The notes under the pieces: model-generated
Seen by the model: only the letters and a program-made list of their open reading frames with translations
Database searches by the model: none
Told to the model about the DNA's origin: nothing
Made by a program: the position numbers and the translations under genes
NCBI GenBank assembly: GCA_025800385.1
Contig: JAOXRS010000156.1
Coordinates: 62,001-126,000, forward strand
DNA from: Candidatus Albibeggiatoa sp. nov. NOAA
GTDB taxonomy: Bacteria > Pseudomonadota > Gammaproteobacteria > Beggiatoales > Beggiatoaceae
DNA length: 64,000 nt
Reading direction: 5' to 3'
In this document: in pieces, positions 29,634-37,587 of the stretch
Position numbering within the stretch: the stretch's first letter is position 1
Layout: every line of letters begins with the position of its first letter

Positions 29634-30287
29634 ATGGCTAAAGTAATTATTTTTGGTACATTGGATACAGCACAACTTGCTTATTACTATTTATCCTGTG
29701 ATTCGGAGCACGAAGTCATTGGATTTACTGTGTCGCAAGATTATTTACAAACATCCACATTTTGTGAGTTACCTGTGGTTGGTTTTGAAACCATAGAGCA
29801 CATTTATCCCCCAAATGAGTATGATTTTTTTATACCAATGACTGGGCGAAAAATGAATCAGTTACGAGAGCAAATATACTTGCAAGTAAAAGCAAAAGGT
29901 TATCAATGTATTTCTTATATTAGTTCAAAAGCGACAGTATTGACCGAAAATATTGGAGATAATTGCTTTATTTTAGAAAATTGTACAGTGCAGCCTTTTG
30001 TCACAATCGGGAATGATGTGATGATATGGGCAGATAGTTTTGTGGGTCATCACTCCACGGTACATTCTCATACATTTATTGCCACCGCGACAATGGCTGG
30101 ACACAGCGTCATTGAGCCGTATTGCTATATCGGTTTAAAGTCAGTTATCAATAATCATTGCCATGTTGCTGAAGGTACTTTTTTAGCAGCAAATAGTTTG
30201 CTCACACAAAATTCAAAACCTTGGCATGTTTATCAGGGTTCTCCTGCAAAAATGCGCAATATCGACAGCCGCCGTTATTATCAATAA
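29634..30287 (+). CDS. NeuD-like sugar O/N-acyltransferase (left-handed beta-helix)
   Basis: A 217-residue NeuD/PglD-type transferase. The N-terminal Rossmann-like domain (AKVIIFGTLDTAQLAYYYL) binds the nucleotide-sugar, and the C-terminal hexapeptide-repeat beta-helix (VTIGNDVMIWADSFVGHHSTVHSHTFIATATMAGH read as successive turns) binds acetyl-CoA. The histidine in VGHHSTV is in the usual catalytic place. It starts 2 bases after the WbqC-family gene. Acetylation of the amino group made by the aminotransferase is the simplest reading; O-acetylation is also possible. Confidence 0.88.
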   Translation: MAKVIIFGTLDTAQLAYYYLSCDSEHEVIGFTVSQDYLQTSTFCELPVVGFETIEHIYPPNEYDFFIPMTGRKMNQLREQIYLQVKAKGYQCISYISSKATVLTENIGDNCFILENCTVQPFVTIGNDVMIWADSFVGHHSTVHSHTFIATATMAGHSVIEPYCYIGLKSVINNHCHVAEGTFLAANSLLTQNSKPWHVYQGSPAKMRNIDSRRYYQ

Positions 30288-30382
30288 TCATTATAAAATT
30301 TTAGGTATTTTCTCAAGCTTGAACAAAATCGGTAGAAAGTGTATAAGCGCAAGGTTACACATTTTTATGTTATTAAAACACT

Positions 30383-30964
30383 ATGAAATTATCTGACGTA
30401 CATGTACGTGAAAAAATTCAAGCGGGCGATATTACCATCGAGCCACCGCTTTCCGAACAACAAATAGGTTCATTCTCCATTGATTTACGTTTAGGTAATC
30501 ACTTCCGTATTTTTAAACCGACTAAAAGCCCCTTCATTGATTTAGGTGCGGTTGACAGTGCTTATGCCATGTCTGAACAACTGATGGAAGATATTTATAT
30601 CCCCGATGATGGCGCATTTTATTTGCATTCGGGAGAATTGGCGTTAGGGGTGACTTTAGAAAAATTGACGTTGCCAAATGATTTAGTCGGCTGGTTAGAT
30701 GGTCGTAGTAGCTTGGCACGATTGGGTTTGATGGTGCATATTACCGCACACACCATTGACCCCGGTTGGGATGGCAATATTACGCTAGAATTTGTGAATA
30801 TCGGTCAAATCCCTCTCGCGTTACGTCCGCAAATGCGCATTTGCGCAATAAGCTTTGAGCCGTTAAGTTCGCCATCAGCCTGCCCTTATACAAAAAAATC
30901 TCATGCTAAATATATCGGACAAAGCGAGCCGCTAGGCAGCCAAATCGATAAAGAGCAGCATTAA
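30383..30964 (+). CDS. dcd: dCTP deaminase
   Basis: A 193-residue trimeric enzyme that deaminates dCTP to dUTP in thymidylate synthesis. It shows IGSFSIDLRLGN, the substrate loop GRSSLARLGLMVHITAHTIDPGWDGNITLEFVN with the catalytic Glu, and the C-terminal nucleotide-closing segment YIGQSEPLGSQID. Length and motifs are standard for gammaproteobacteria. Confidence 0.97.
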   Translation: MKLSDVHVREKIQAGDITIEPPLSEQQIGSFSIDLRLGNHFRIFKPTKSPFIDLGAVDSAYAMSEQLMEDIYIPDDGAFYLHSGELALGVTLEKLTLPNDLVGWLDGRSSLARLGLMVHITAHTIDPGWDGNITLEFVNIGQIPLALRPQMRICAISFEPLSSPSACPYTKKSHAKYIGQSEPLGSQIDKEQH

Positions 30965-31040
30965 GTTTTTTCTGCAAAACATACAATGTGCTGTTGCCAA
31001 TATACGGCACACTGTATGTGTTTCAATATTATACAAACAA

Positions 31041-31193
31041 TTATAAGAAGCCTACTGCTTTAGCAATACCGATTGCACCCATGACGATCAAAGCCAATGC
31101 AACAATAAAATTTAAAAGTTGAGGGCGGATCAGAATTAAAATACCAGCGATTAAAGAAATGATGGACTGAATCAATGCGGCAGAAATTGTCAT
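31041..31193 (-). CDS. Small DUF3096-like membrane protein
   Basis: About 50 residues, nearly all hydrophobic, with the block LIQSIISLIAGILILIRPQLLNFIVALALIVMG split into two membrane hairpin helices around RPQLLN. This matches the DUF3096 family of tiny membrane proteins, whose role is unknown. I start it at ATG 31193, where the family begins; a longer frame reaches 31304 but adds an unrelated extra segment. Confidence 0.75.
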   Translation of the reverse strand: MTISAALIQSIISLIAGILILIRPQLLNFIVALALIVMGAIGIAKAVGFL

Positions 31194-31397
31194 CGTATTC
31201 ACCAATATGAAAGTTGAGATTGCATGTGCAGTGTATACAATTAAAACACCGAAAAGCAATGTATACTTACAGTAAATTCGTGGCTGGATTTTCCTATAAA
31301 TCACTAAAATTTGAAGTAGGCTTGATATTGCTCATAGTACATAATCGACATCGTTTTTAAACTTGTCATTTTTGGCTATTCTTGCGCAGGGCTTTTT

Positions 31398-34300
31398 ATG
31401 TCAACACAACAATCTAAAGTGAGCTTTTTGCGTTCTTTACGCGGCACACTCATTATCTTATTTCTTAGTATTTCTCTTATTCCTTTGATTAGCATCGGCG
31501 CAATCATGAGCTATTGGATTAGCGCACATTTGCATGATGAAGCAGCGGATAAACTCAAAGCCGTACGCAATATCAAAGCGATACAAATTAATCAATACAT
31601 TCATGAACGCTTGAAAGATGTCGAAAATTTATCAAGTAATCCGAGTACTGTTGCTGCTATGCAAGCCTTTGAGCAAGCGATTCATCGTGATATAGAAAGT
31701 GCAAAATATGGCTCAGAACATGAAATGATGGATTCTTTTCGACATCTGTATTTACGTAAGCCTGACTTGATAGATGCCAAAAATGATAGTCAATATAATC
31801 AAATACATGCCCAATATCATAATCTGTTTCGCAAATATCAACAAGATTATGGTTATTACGATATTTTCCTCATTGAACCGCATAGTGGCACGATTCTCTA
31901 TTCTGTATTTAAAGAAGATGACTACGGCACAAGCTTAAGAACAGGCAAGTATGCTAACAGCAATTTAGCCAATGGATTTCAAGCAGCTTCTACTGTGAGC
32001 AATCCCAATTTCACTCGTTTAGAAGATTTTGCACCTTACGCACCTTCTAACCATGTTGCAGCGGCTTTTGTGACTTCACCGATTTTCTCAAATAGTAAAT
32101 TGATTGGTGTATTAGCATTCCAACTTTCGATTGACAGTATTAACAACCTCATGCAAGAAAGTACAGGGATGGGAGAAACGGGCGAAACATTGCTTGTCAG
32201 TGGCGATGATTATTTGCTGCGATCAAATTCGCGCTTTTTTAGTAATGAGACCATTTTGCGTAAAAAAATTGAATCCACAGCGACACAAGAAGCCACTGCT
32301 GGCCGAACAGGTGTGCAAGATATGTTGGATTATCAAGGTAAAGAAACACTGGCCGCTTACATGCCGTTAACCATTCCTGATGTCAATTGGTTGCTGATTG
32401 CCAAAATGGACAAGAAAGAAATCAATGAAATCGCTGAAACCTTGCAAATGACTATTCTGACGTTCGTCTTGATCTGTGCGGCGATTGTAGTGGTGTTGGC
32501 GTTATTTTTCAGTAACACCATTGCCGCTCCAATTATCCAAATGACCCAAGTGATTACTCGCTTAGCGGCTGGAGAAATTAATCAAGAAATTGAAGTACAA
32601 GGACGTAATGAAATTGGGCTAATGACAGCGGCTTTTCATCGAATGACTACAACATTGCGCCAAATTATTGGTAATACGGGATATTTTTTAGAACAACTCT
32701 CCCAAGGACAAACTGACCTTAAAGTCATGGGTGATTATCCGGGGAATTTTGTGAATTTGAAAATTGCTTTAGAGGGTTCGGCGGTTAAATTAGACGAAGT
32801 AAACAAATCCAATTCTCGGCAAAACTGGATTAAAACAGGCCATGCGCATCTCAATGAAAAATTACGTGGTGAGCAAAATGTGATTTTATTGTCTAAAAAT
32901 ATTGTCGATTTTTTCGCAACTTATTTAGATATTCAAGTTGGGATTTTATACCTCATACGTGATGAGGGTGAGGAGACTTACTTGCAACGTGTTGCCACTT
33001 ATGGCTTTGCACAACAAGATGATACGAAAGACTTTAAGTTTCATGCAGGTGAAGGTTTAGTCGGCCAAGTGATGCTAGAACGCCAGCCGATTTTGCGTAC
33101 TTTAGAACCTGAAGAATATACGCATATGGTGCAATCAGGTTTAGCTCAAGCTGTGCCTAAACATATATTCTTGCTGCCATTTATGTATGAAGATGAGGTA
33201 AAAGGCGTGGTGGAATTGGGCACATCCAAAGCATTTAGCACCACCAAGCAAGATTTTTTAACTCAAGCCATGCCCAGTATTGGGATTGCAATTAATACGG
33301 CAGAGTCTCGCACTAAAATGCAGATGTTGTTAACCCAAAGCCAAGAACAAGCGGAGTTATTGCAACGGCAAAAAGCTGAAATGCAGCAAACCAATGAGGA
33401 ACTCACCAGCCAAACTGAAGAGCTACAAAGTCAGCAAGAAGAGTTACAAAGCCAACAAGAAGAGCTACGCCAAACCAATGAAACGCTGGAAGAACGCAGT
33501 CGAATTATGGCGCGACAACAAGAGGAAGTGAAGCAGAAAAATCATGAGCTGGAAACAGCAAAAGTGGCAATGCAAACCAAAGCCGAAGAGTTAGAACTTG
33601 CCAGTAAATACAAGTCAGAATTCTTGGCTAATATGTCACATGAATTACGTACTCCATTGAATAGTTTATTAATTCTGGCGCAACTGTTGGCTGAAAATAA
33701 AGAAGAGACTTTAACCGATAAGCAAATTGATTGTGCAAATACGATTCATAGCGCGGGCACGGATTTGCTGAATTTGATTAATGATATTTTAGATTTATCT
33801 AAAGTCGAAGCAGGAAAGATTGAAATACATCCCGAATTAATGCCGATTGGTGATTTGGTACATAATATTCAACAGAAATTCCAACATGTTGCTGAAAATA
33901 AAGGTTTATGGTTTAAGATTCAACTTGCAGATCATTTACCTGATAATATTTATAGTGATACCCAGCGATTACATCAAATTATCAACAATTTACTGTCAAA
34001 TGCGTTTAAATTCACAGAACAAGGTGGGGTCACTTTAGATATTAAGCGACCTGATCAAAATGAAGATTTGTCTCGTAGCGGCTTGGATGTGCAAAGTACA
34101 GTTCTGATTAGCGTCACAGATACAGGGGTTGGGATTCCGCTAGATAAACAAAAAGTGATTTTCGAAGCATTCCAGCAAGCGGATGGTACAACCAGTCGTC
34201 GGTTTGGGGGCACAGGTTTGGGCTTGTCGATTTCACGCCAATTGGCTCAGTTGATGGGTGGTGAAATTAAATTACATAGCGAGCATAATCAAGGCAGTTG

Positions 34301-35654
34301 TTTTAGCATTTTCTTACCTGAGAAATGTTCTCAATCAGCCCCAAGCCCAGCAACAACGGAGATCGTACAACCCACAACAGTATCACTTGCTCCCAAACCT
34401 AGTACTATTGAGAAAATAGAAAAGATAGAATCGCAACCAATTCATCCTAGCTTACGTGATGATAGGGAAGACTTGCACGCTGATGACCGAACCTTATTAA
34501 TCATTGAAGATGATGATACGTTTGCCCGTGCTTTGATGGATTTGGCGAGAGAAAAAGCCTTTAAATGTTTACGAGCCGCTGATGGAAAACAAGGGCTTGC
34601 TTTAGCAGAACAATATTTACCCAGCGCAATTATGTTGGATGTGGGATTACCGCAACTAGATGGCTGGAGCGTGATGGAGCAATTGAAAGATAACTCTGAA
34701 ACGCGCCACATTCCTGTGCATTTTGTATCAGGTGGTGCACATCATCAAGAAGCCAAGAAAATGGGGGCAATCGGCTACGCACTGAAACCTGTAAGCATGG
34801 CGGAATTGGGAGAGGCCTTTACTAAAATTGAAGATTTCATCAATAAAACGGTGAAGAAACTGCTTTTACTAACTGACAGTGAAACCCATAAACAATCTAT
34901 TATCGAGATCGTAGACAATGAGCAAGTTGATATTACCACGGCTCAAACCAGTGTCGAAGCCCAAAAGCAACTATTGATGAATACTTTTGAGTGCATGGTG
35001 TTGGATGTCAGTATTGAGCAAGATAGTGGTATTGCGCTGCTAAATAAACTTAGCCAAGAAAGCGATTTATTGCAAATTCCGATTGTGATTTATACCGAAC
35101 GTGAATTGTCCGAACAAGAAGAAGTGGCATTGCGCTCATACAGCGACTTAACCGTGAAAGCAGTGCGCTCGCCAGAACGTTTGCTTGATGAGGCAACACT
35201 GTTTTTACATGAAATAGAATCTCATTTACCTGAACAACAGCGGCAAATTTTGAGAATGGTGCATGACAAAGAAGCCCATTTACAAGATAAAAAAGTCTTA
35301 CTGGTCGATGATGATGCACGCAACGTGTTTGCTTTAACCGCTGTGCTGGAAGACAAGGGCATGGAAGTGTTTATGGCTAGCAATGGCAAATTAGCTTTAG
35401 ATGAGTTGGAGCAAATGAGCCGTGTTGATATGATTTTGATGGATATTATGATGCCTGAAATGGATGGTTTTGAAACTATTCGTTGCATTCGTGAGCAAGA
35501 CCGTTATCGCAAAGTACCAATTATTGCTCTTACTGCAAAAGCAATGAAAGGCGATGCGAATAAATGCATTGAAGCGGGTGCGAATGATTATTTATCCAAG
35601 CCTGTTGATACTGACAAATTGTTATCCTTAATGCGAGTCTGGATTATGGCGTAG
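31398..35654 (+). CDS. Hybrid sensor histidine kinase with GAF, coiled coil and three receiver domains
   Basis: A 1418-residue membrane kinase. Membrane helix near 18-40, Cache-like periplasmic sensor to about 345, second helix near 350-373, HAMP to about 430, GAF about 496-640, a long Gln/Glu-rich coiled coil about 640-735, then HisKA with phospho-acceptor H748 in MSHELRTPLN. The ATPase domain has NNLLSNAFKFTE, DTGVGIP and GGTGLGLS. Receiver 1 (about 1033-1150) keeps its Asp in MLDVGLPQLDGW. Receiver 2 is degenerate, with an altered acidic pocket. Receiver 3 (about 1300-1418) is complete (LLVDDDARN, MDIMMPEMDGFE, ALTAKAMKG). No HPt domain is present, so the output goes to a separate phosphotransfer partner. 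No cognate regulator lies next to it. The signal is unknown. Confidence 0.95.
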   Translation: MSTQQSKVSFLRSLRGTLIILFLSISLIPLISIGAIMSYWISAHLHDEAADKLKAVRNIKAIQINQYIHERLKDVENLSSNPSTVAAMQAFEQAIHRDIESAKYGSEHEMMDSFRHLYLRKPDLIDAKNDSQYNQIHAQYHNLFRKYQQDYGYYDIFLIEPHSGTILYSVFKEDDYGTSLRTGKYANSNLANGFQAASTVSNPNFTRLEDFAPYAPSNHVAAAFVTSPIFSNSKLIGVLAFQLSIDSINNLMQESTGMGETGETLLVSGDDYLLRSNSRFFSNETILRKKIESTATQEATAGRTGVQDMLDYQGKETLAAYMPLTIPDVNWLLIAKMDKKEINEIAETLQMTILTFVLICAAIVVVLALFFSNTIAAPIIQMTQVITRLAAGEINQEIEVQGRNEIGLMTAAFHRMTTTLRQIIGNTGYFLEQLSQGQTDLKVMGDYPGNFVNLKIALEGSAVKLDEVNKSNSRQNWIKTGHAHLNEKLRGEQNVILLSKNIVDFFATYLDIQVGILYLIRDEGEETYLQRVATYGFAQQDDTKDFKFHAGEGLVGQVMLERQPILRTLEPEEYTHMVQSGLAQAVPKHIFLLPFMYEDEVKGVVELGTSKAFSTTKQDFLTQAMPSIGIAINTAESRTKMQMLLTQSQEQAELLQRQKAEMQQTNEELTSQTEELQSQQEELQSQQEELRQTNETLEERSRIMARQQEEVKQKNHELETAKVAMQTKAEELELASKYKSEFLANMSHELRTPLNSLLILAQLLAENKEETLTDKQIDCANTIHSAGTDLLNLINDILDLSKVEAGKIEIHPELMPIGDLVHNIQQKFQHVAENKGLWFKIQLADHLPDNIYSDTQRLHQIINNLLSNAFKFTEQGGVTLDIKRPDQNEDLSRSGLDVQSTVLISVTDTGVGIPLDKQKVIFEAFQQADGTTSRRFGGTGLGLSISRQLAQLMGGEIKLHSEHNQGSCFSIFLPEKCSQSAPSPATTEIVQPTTVSLAPKPSTIEKIEKIESQPIHPSLRDDREDLHADDRTLLIIEDDDTFARALMDLAREKAFKCLRAADGKQGLALAEQYLPSAIMLDVGLPQLDGWSVMEQLKDNSETRHIPVHFVSGGAHHQEAKKMGAIGYALKPVSMAELGEAFTKIEDFINKTVKKLLLLTDSETHKQSIIEIVDNEQVDITTAQTSVEAQKQLLMNTFECMVLDVSIEQDSGIALLNKLSQESDLLQIPIVIYTERELSEQEEVALRSYSDLTVKAVRSPERLLDEATLFLHEIESHLPEQQRQILRMVHDKEAHLQDKKVLLVDDDARNVFALTAVLEDKGMEVFMASNGKLALDELEQMSRVDMILMDIMMPEMDGFETIRCIREQDRYRKVPIIALTAKAMKGDANKCIEAGANDYLSKPVDTDKLLSLMRVWIMA

Positions 35655-35780
35655 TATCCTGACTTTTTGGAGTACTAGCAGATTTACGCATCTAAGCTAT
35701 TGTACTCCAAAATATATTTTAATTATCGTGCTCCTGTAAAAATATTTTTTTCTGATCTTAAAAATTTTACTTGCAATTAC

Positions 35781-35795
35781 TAGACGACCAGTCTA
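35781..35795. promoter_or_regulatory. TetR operator 1 (palindrome TAGACGACCAGTCTA)
   Basis: A 15-base palindrome, TAGAC-N5-GTCTA, 11 bases before the regulator ATG. The same 18-base string with the preceding TAC occurs before acuI. The position over the likely start of transcription fits autorepression. Confidence 0.82.
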
Positions 35796-35806
35796 ATATT
35801 TAACTC

Positions 35807-36400
35807 ATGAAACAAACAAAAAAATATAACACGAGAGAGACTTTAGTTCGTGTAGGTACAGAAATACTGACAGAAAAAGGTTTTAGCAATACAGGTATTG
35901 AAGAAATCTTAAAACAAGTCGGTGTACCTAAAGGCTCTTTTTATCACTATTTTAAGAGCAAGGAAGCCTTTGGCGAGGCGGTAATTGATAATTATGCACA
36001 GTATTTTTCTAACAAATTGGATCGATTATTAACTGACCAACAGCATAAACCGTTACAACGTTTGCAAAATTTTATTGAAGAAGCAAAAGCTGGAATACAG
36101 CGTTATGAATTTAAACGAGGCTGTTTAGTCGGTAATTTGGGACAGGAGTTAGGTGCAGTCAACGATAATTATCGCAATTTATTAGAAAGTGTTTTTTTAA
36201 CGTGGCAGCATAAAGTTGCAACTTGTTTACGTGAAGCACAAACCGATGGTGACTTGCCCTCTCAAGCAGATTGTGAGCAGTTAGCATCATTCTTTTGGAT
36301 CGGTTGGGAAGGGGCTATTTTACGCACCAAATTAGTCCGCAATACACAACCGCTAGATTTATTTGCAACACAATTTTTTAACTTGATAAACATCGAATAG
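35807..36400 (+). CDS. TetR-family repressor of the acuI gene
   Basis: A 197-residue TetR-type repressor. The N-terminal helix-turn-helix is clear: GTEILTEKGFSNTGIEEILKQVGVPKGSFYHYFKSKEAFGEAVI. The C-terminal ligand domain resembles AcuR/NemR-type regulators (KRGCLVGNLGQELG), which sense reactive enones, acrylate or similar electrophiles, often through cysteine. Identical palindromes before its own gene and before the downstream reductase strongly suggest it controls both. The true inducer is not readable. Confidence 0.9.
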   Translation: MKQTKKYNTRETLVRVGTEILTEKGFSNTGIEEILKQVGVPKGSFYHYFKSKEAFGEAVIDNYAQYFSNKLDRLLTDQQHKPLQRLQNFIEEAKAGIQRYEFKRGCLVGNLGQELGAVNDNYRNLLESVFLTWQHKVATCLREAQTDGDLPSQADCEQLASFFWIGWEGAILRTKLVRNTQPLDLFATQFFNLINIE

Positions 36401-36452
36401 GATGCAGATTTATTCATATTAGACCGAGTTTGCATTTTTTTAAAACAAATAC

Positions 36453-36467
36453 TAGACGACCAGTCTA
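36453..36467. promoter_or_regulatory. TetR operator 2 (same palindrome, before acuI)
   Basis: TAGACGACCAGTCTA again, 18 bases before the acuI start and just ahead of its AAGGAG ribosome site. A half-site-like TTAGACCGAG lies 30 bases upstream. Confidence 0.82.
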
Positions 36468-36485
36468 TTTTAAGGAGTCATCCCT

Positions 36486-37466
36486 ATGTTTAAAGCCATT
36501 TACTTAAATAAAACTGATGATGGTGTTGATGTTCAATTGACTGAATTAGATGAGTCTCAATTACCAGAACAAAACGTGACAGTAAAAGTGGAATACTCCA
36601 CGATCAATTACAAAGATGGTTTAGCGATTACCAACAAAGCTCCAATTGTGCGTCAGTTTCCATTTGTCCCAGGAATTGATTTTGCGGGTACAGTAGAACA
36701 AAGCGATGACCCAAATTGGGAAGTGGGCGACAAAGTGATTTTAAATGGCTGGGGCGTAGGTGAATCTCATTGGGGTGGTTATGCTGAAAAAGCACGGGTT
36801 AGAGGTGAATGGCTAGTCCCTTTGCCAGAAGCATTAACAACACGTCAGGCAATGGCTGTGGGTACAGCGGGTTATACAGCAATGCTGTGCGTTATGCGTT
36901 TAGAAGAATTGGGCGTGACACCTGACAAAGGCGAAATTTTAGTGACGGGTGCAAATGGTGGTGTGGGCAGTATTGCCATCGCGATTTTAGCCAAATTGGG
37001 CTATAACGTCGTTGCGTCTACAGGCCGTGTGAATGAAGCAGAACATTTAAAAGCGTTAGGTGCAACCAGTATTATTGATCGTGCTGAATTGTCTAGCCAA
37101 GGCAAACCATTAGCAAAATCACGTTGGGCGGGTGCAGTGGATACTGTGGGCAGTCACACGCTAGCAAATATATGTGCTGGCATGAACTATGGCGGTGTTG
37201 TCACTGCATGTGGTTTGGCACAAGGTATGGATTTCCCTGCAACGGTTGCCCCTTTCATTTTACGTGGAGTAACTTTAGCTGGTGTTGATAGTGTGTATGT
37301 ACCTGTTGAAAGACGGATTAAGGCATGGCAACGTTTAGCGACTGACTTAGATGCAGGTAAATTAGAAGCCGTTGCTCAAGAAATTGAATTATCTGAAGTC
37401 ATTGAATCAGCGAGTAAAATTATTGAAGGTAAAGTGCGTGGACGTTTACTTGTAAAAGTAGCTTAA
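36486..37466 (+). CDS. acuI: Acrylyl-CoA reductase-type zinc-free MDR oxidoreductase
   Basis: A 326-residue member of the AcuI/YhdH medium-chain reductase group, which uses NADPH to reduce acrylyl-CoA to propionyl-CoA and so removes a toxic electrophile. Diagnostic: [44 protein letters not shown], the cofactor loop [20 protein letters not shown] and GVDSVYVP. There are no structural zinc cysteines, as expected. A TetR-type repressor gene lies directly upstream with paired operators, matching a detoxification switch. The substrate could also be another enone. Confidence 0.88.
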   Translation: MFKAIYLNKTDDGVDVQLTELDESQLPEQNVTVKVEYSTINYKDGLAITNKAPIVRQFPFVPGIDFAGTVEQSDDPNWEVGDKVILNGWGVGESHWGGYAEKARVRGEWLVPLPEALTTRQAMAVGTAGYTAMLCVMRLEELGVTPDKGEILVTGANGGVGSIAIAILAKLGYNVVASTGRVNEAEHLKALGATSIIDRAELSSQGKPLAKSRWAGAVDTVGSHTLANICAGMNYGGVVTACGLAQGMDFPATVAPFILRGVTLAGVDSVYVPVERRIKAWQRLATDLDAGKLEAVAQEIELSEVIESASKIIEGKVRGRLLVKVA

Positions 37467-37523
37467 GCATATTCTCAATAAGATTGGCAGTTCTTTTAAA
37501 AATATAGAGTTGCTAATCTTTAT

Positions 37524-37568
37524 TAATAAAGGTGTGCCGAGTATCACACTTGAAACACACCTTTATTA
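37524..37568. terminator. Bidirectional terminator between acuI and the beta-repeat gene
   Basis: A perfect 13-base inverted repeat TAATAAAGGTGTG/CACACCTTTATTA sits between convergent genes. A second, weaker hairpin (GATTGGCA/TTGCTAATC) lies just before it for acuI. Confidence 0.75.
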
Positions 37569-37587
37569 GCATCAGATGAATTCAATA

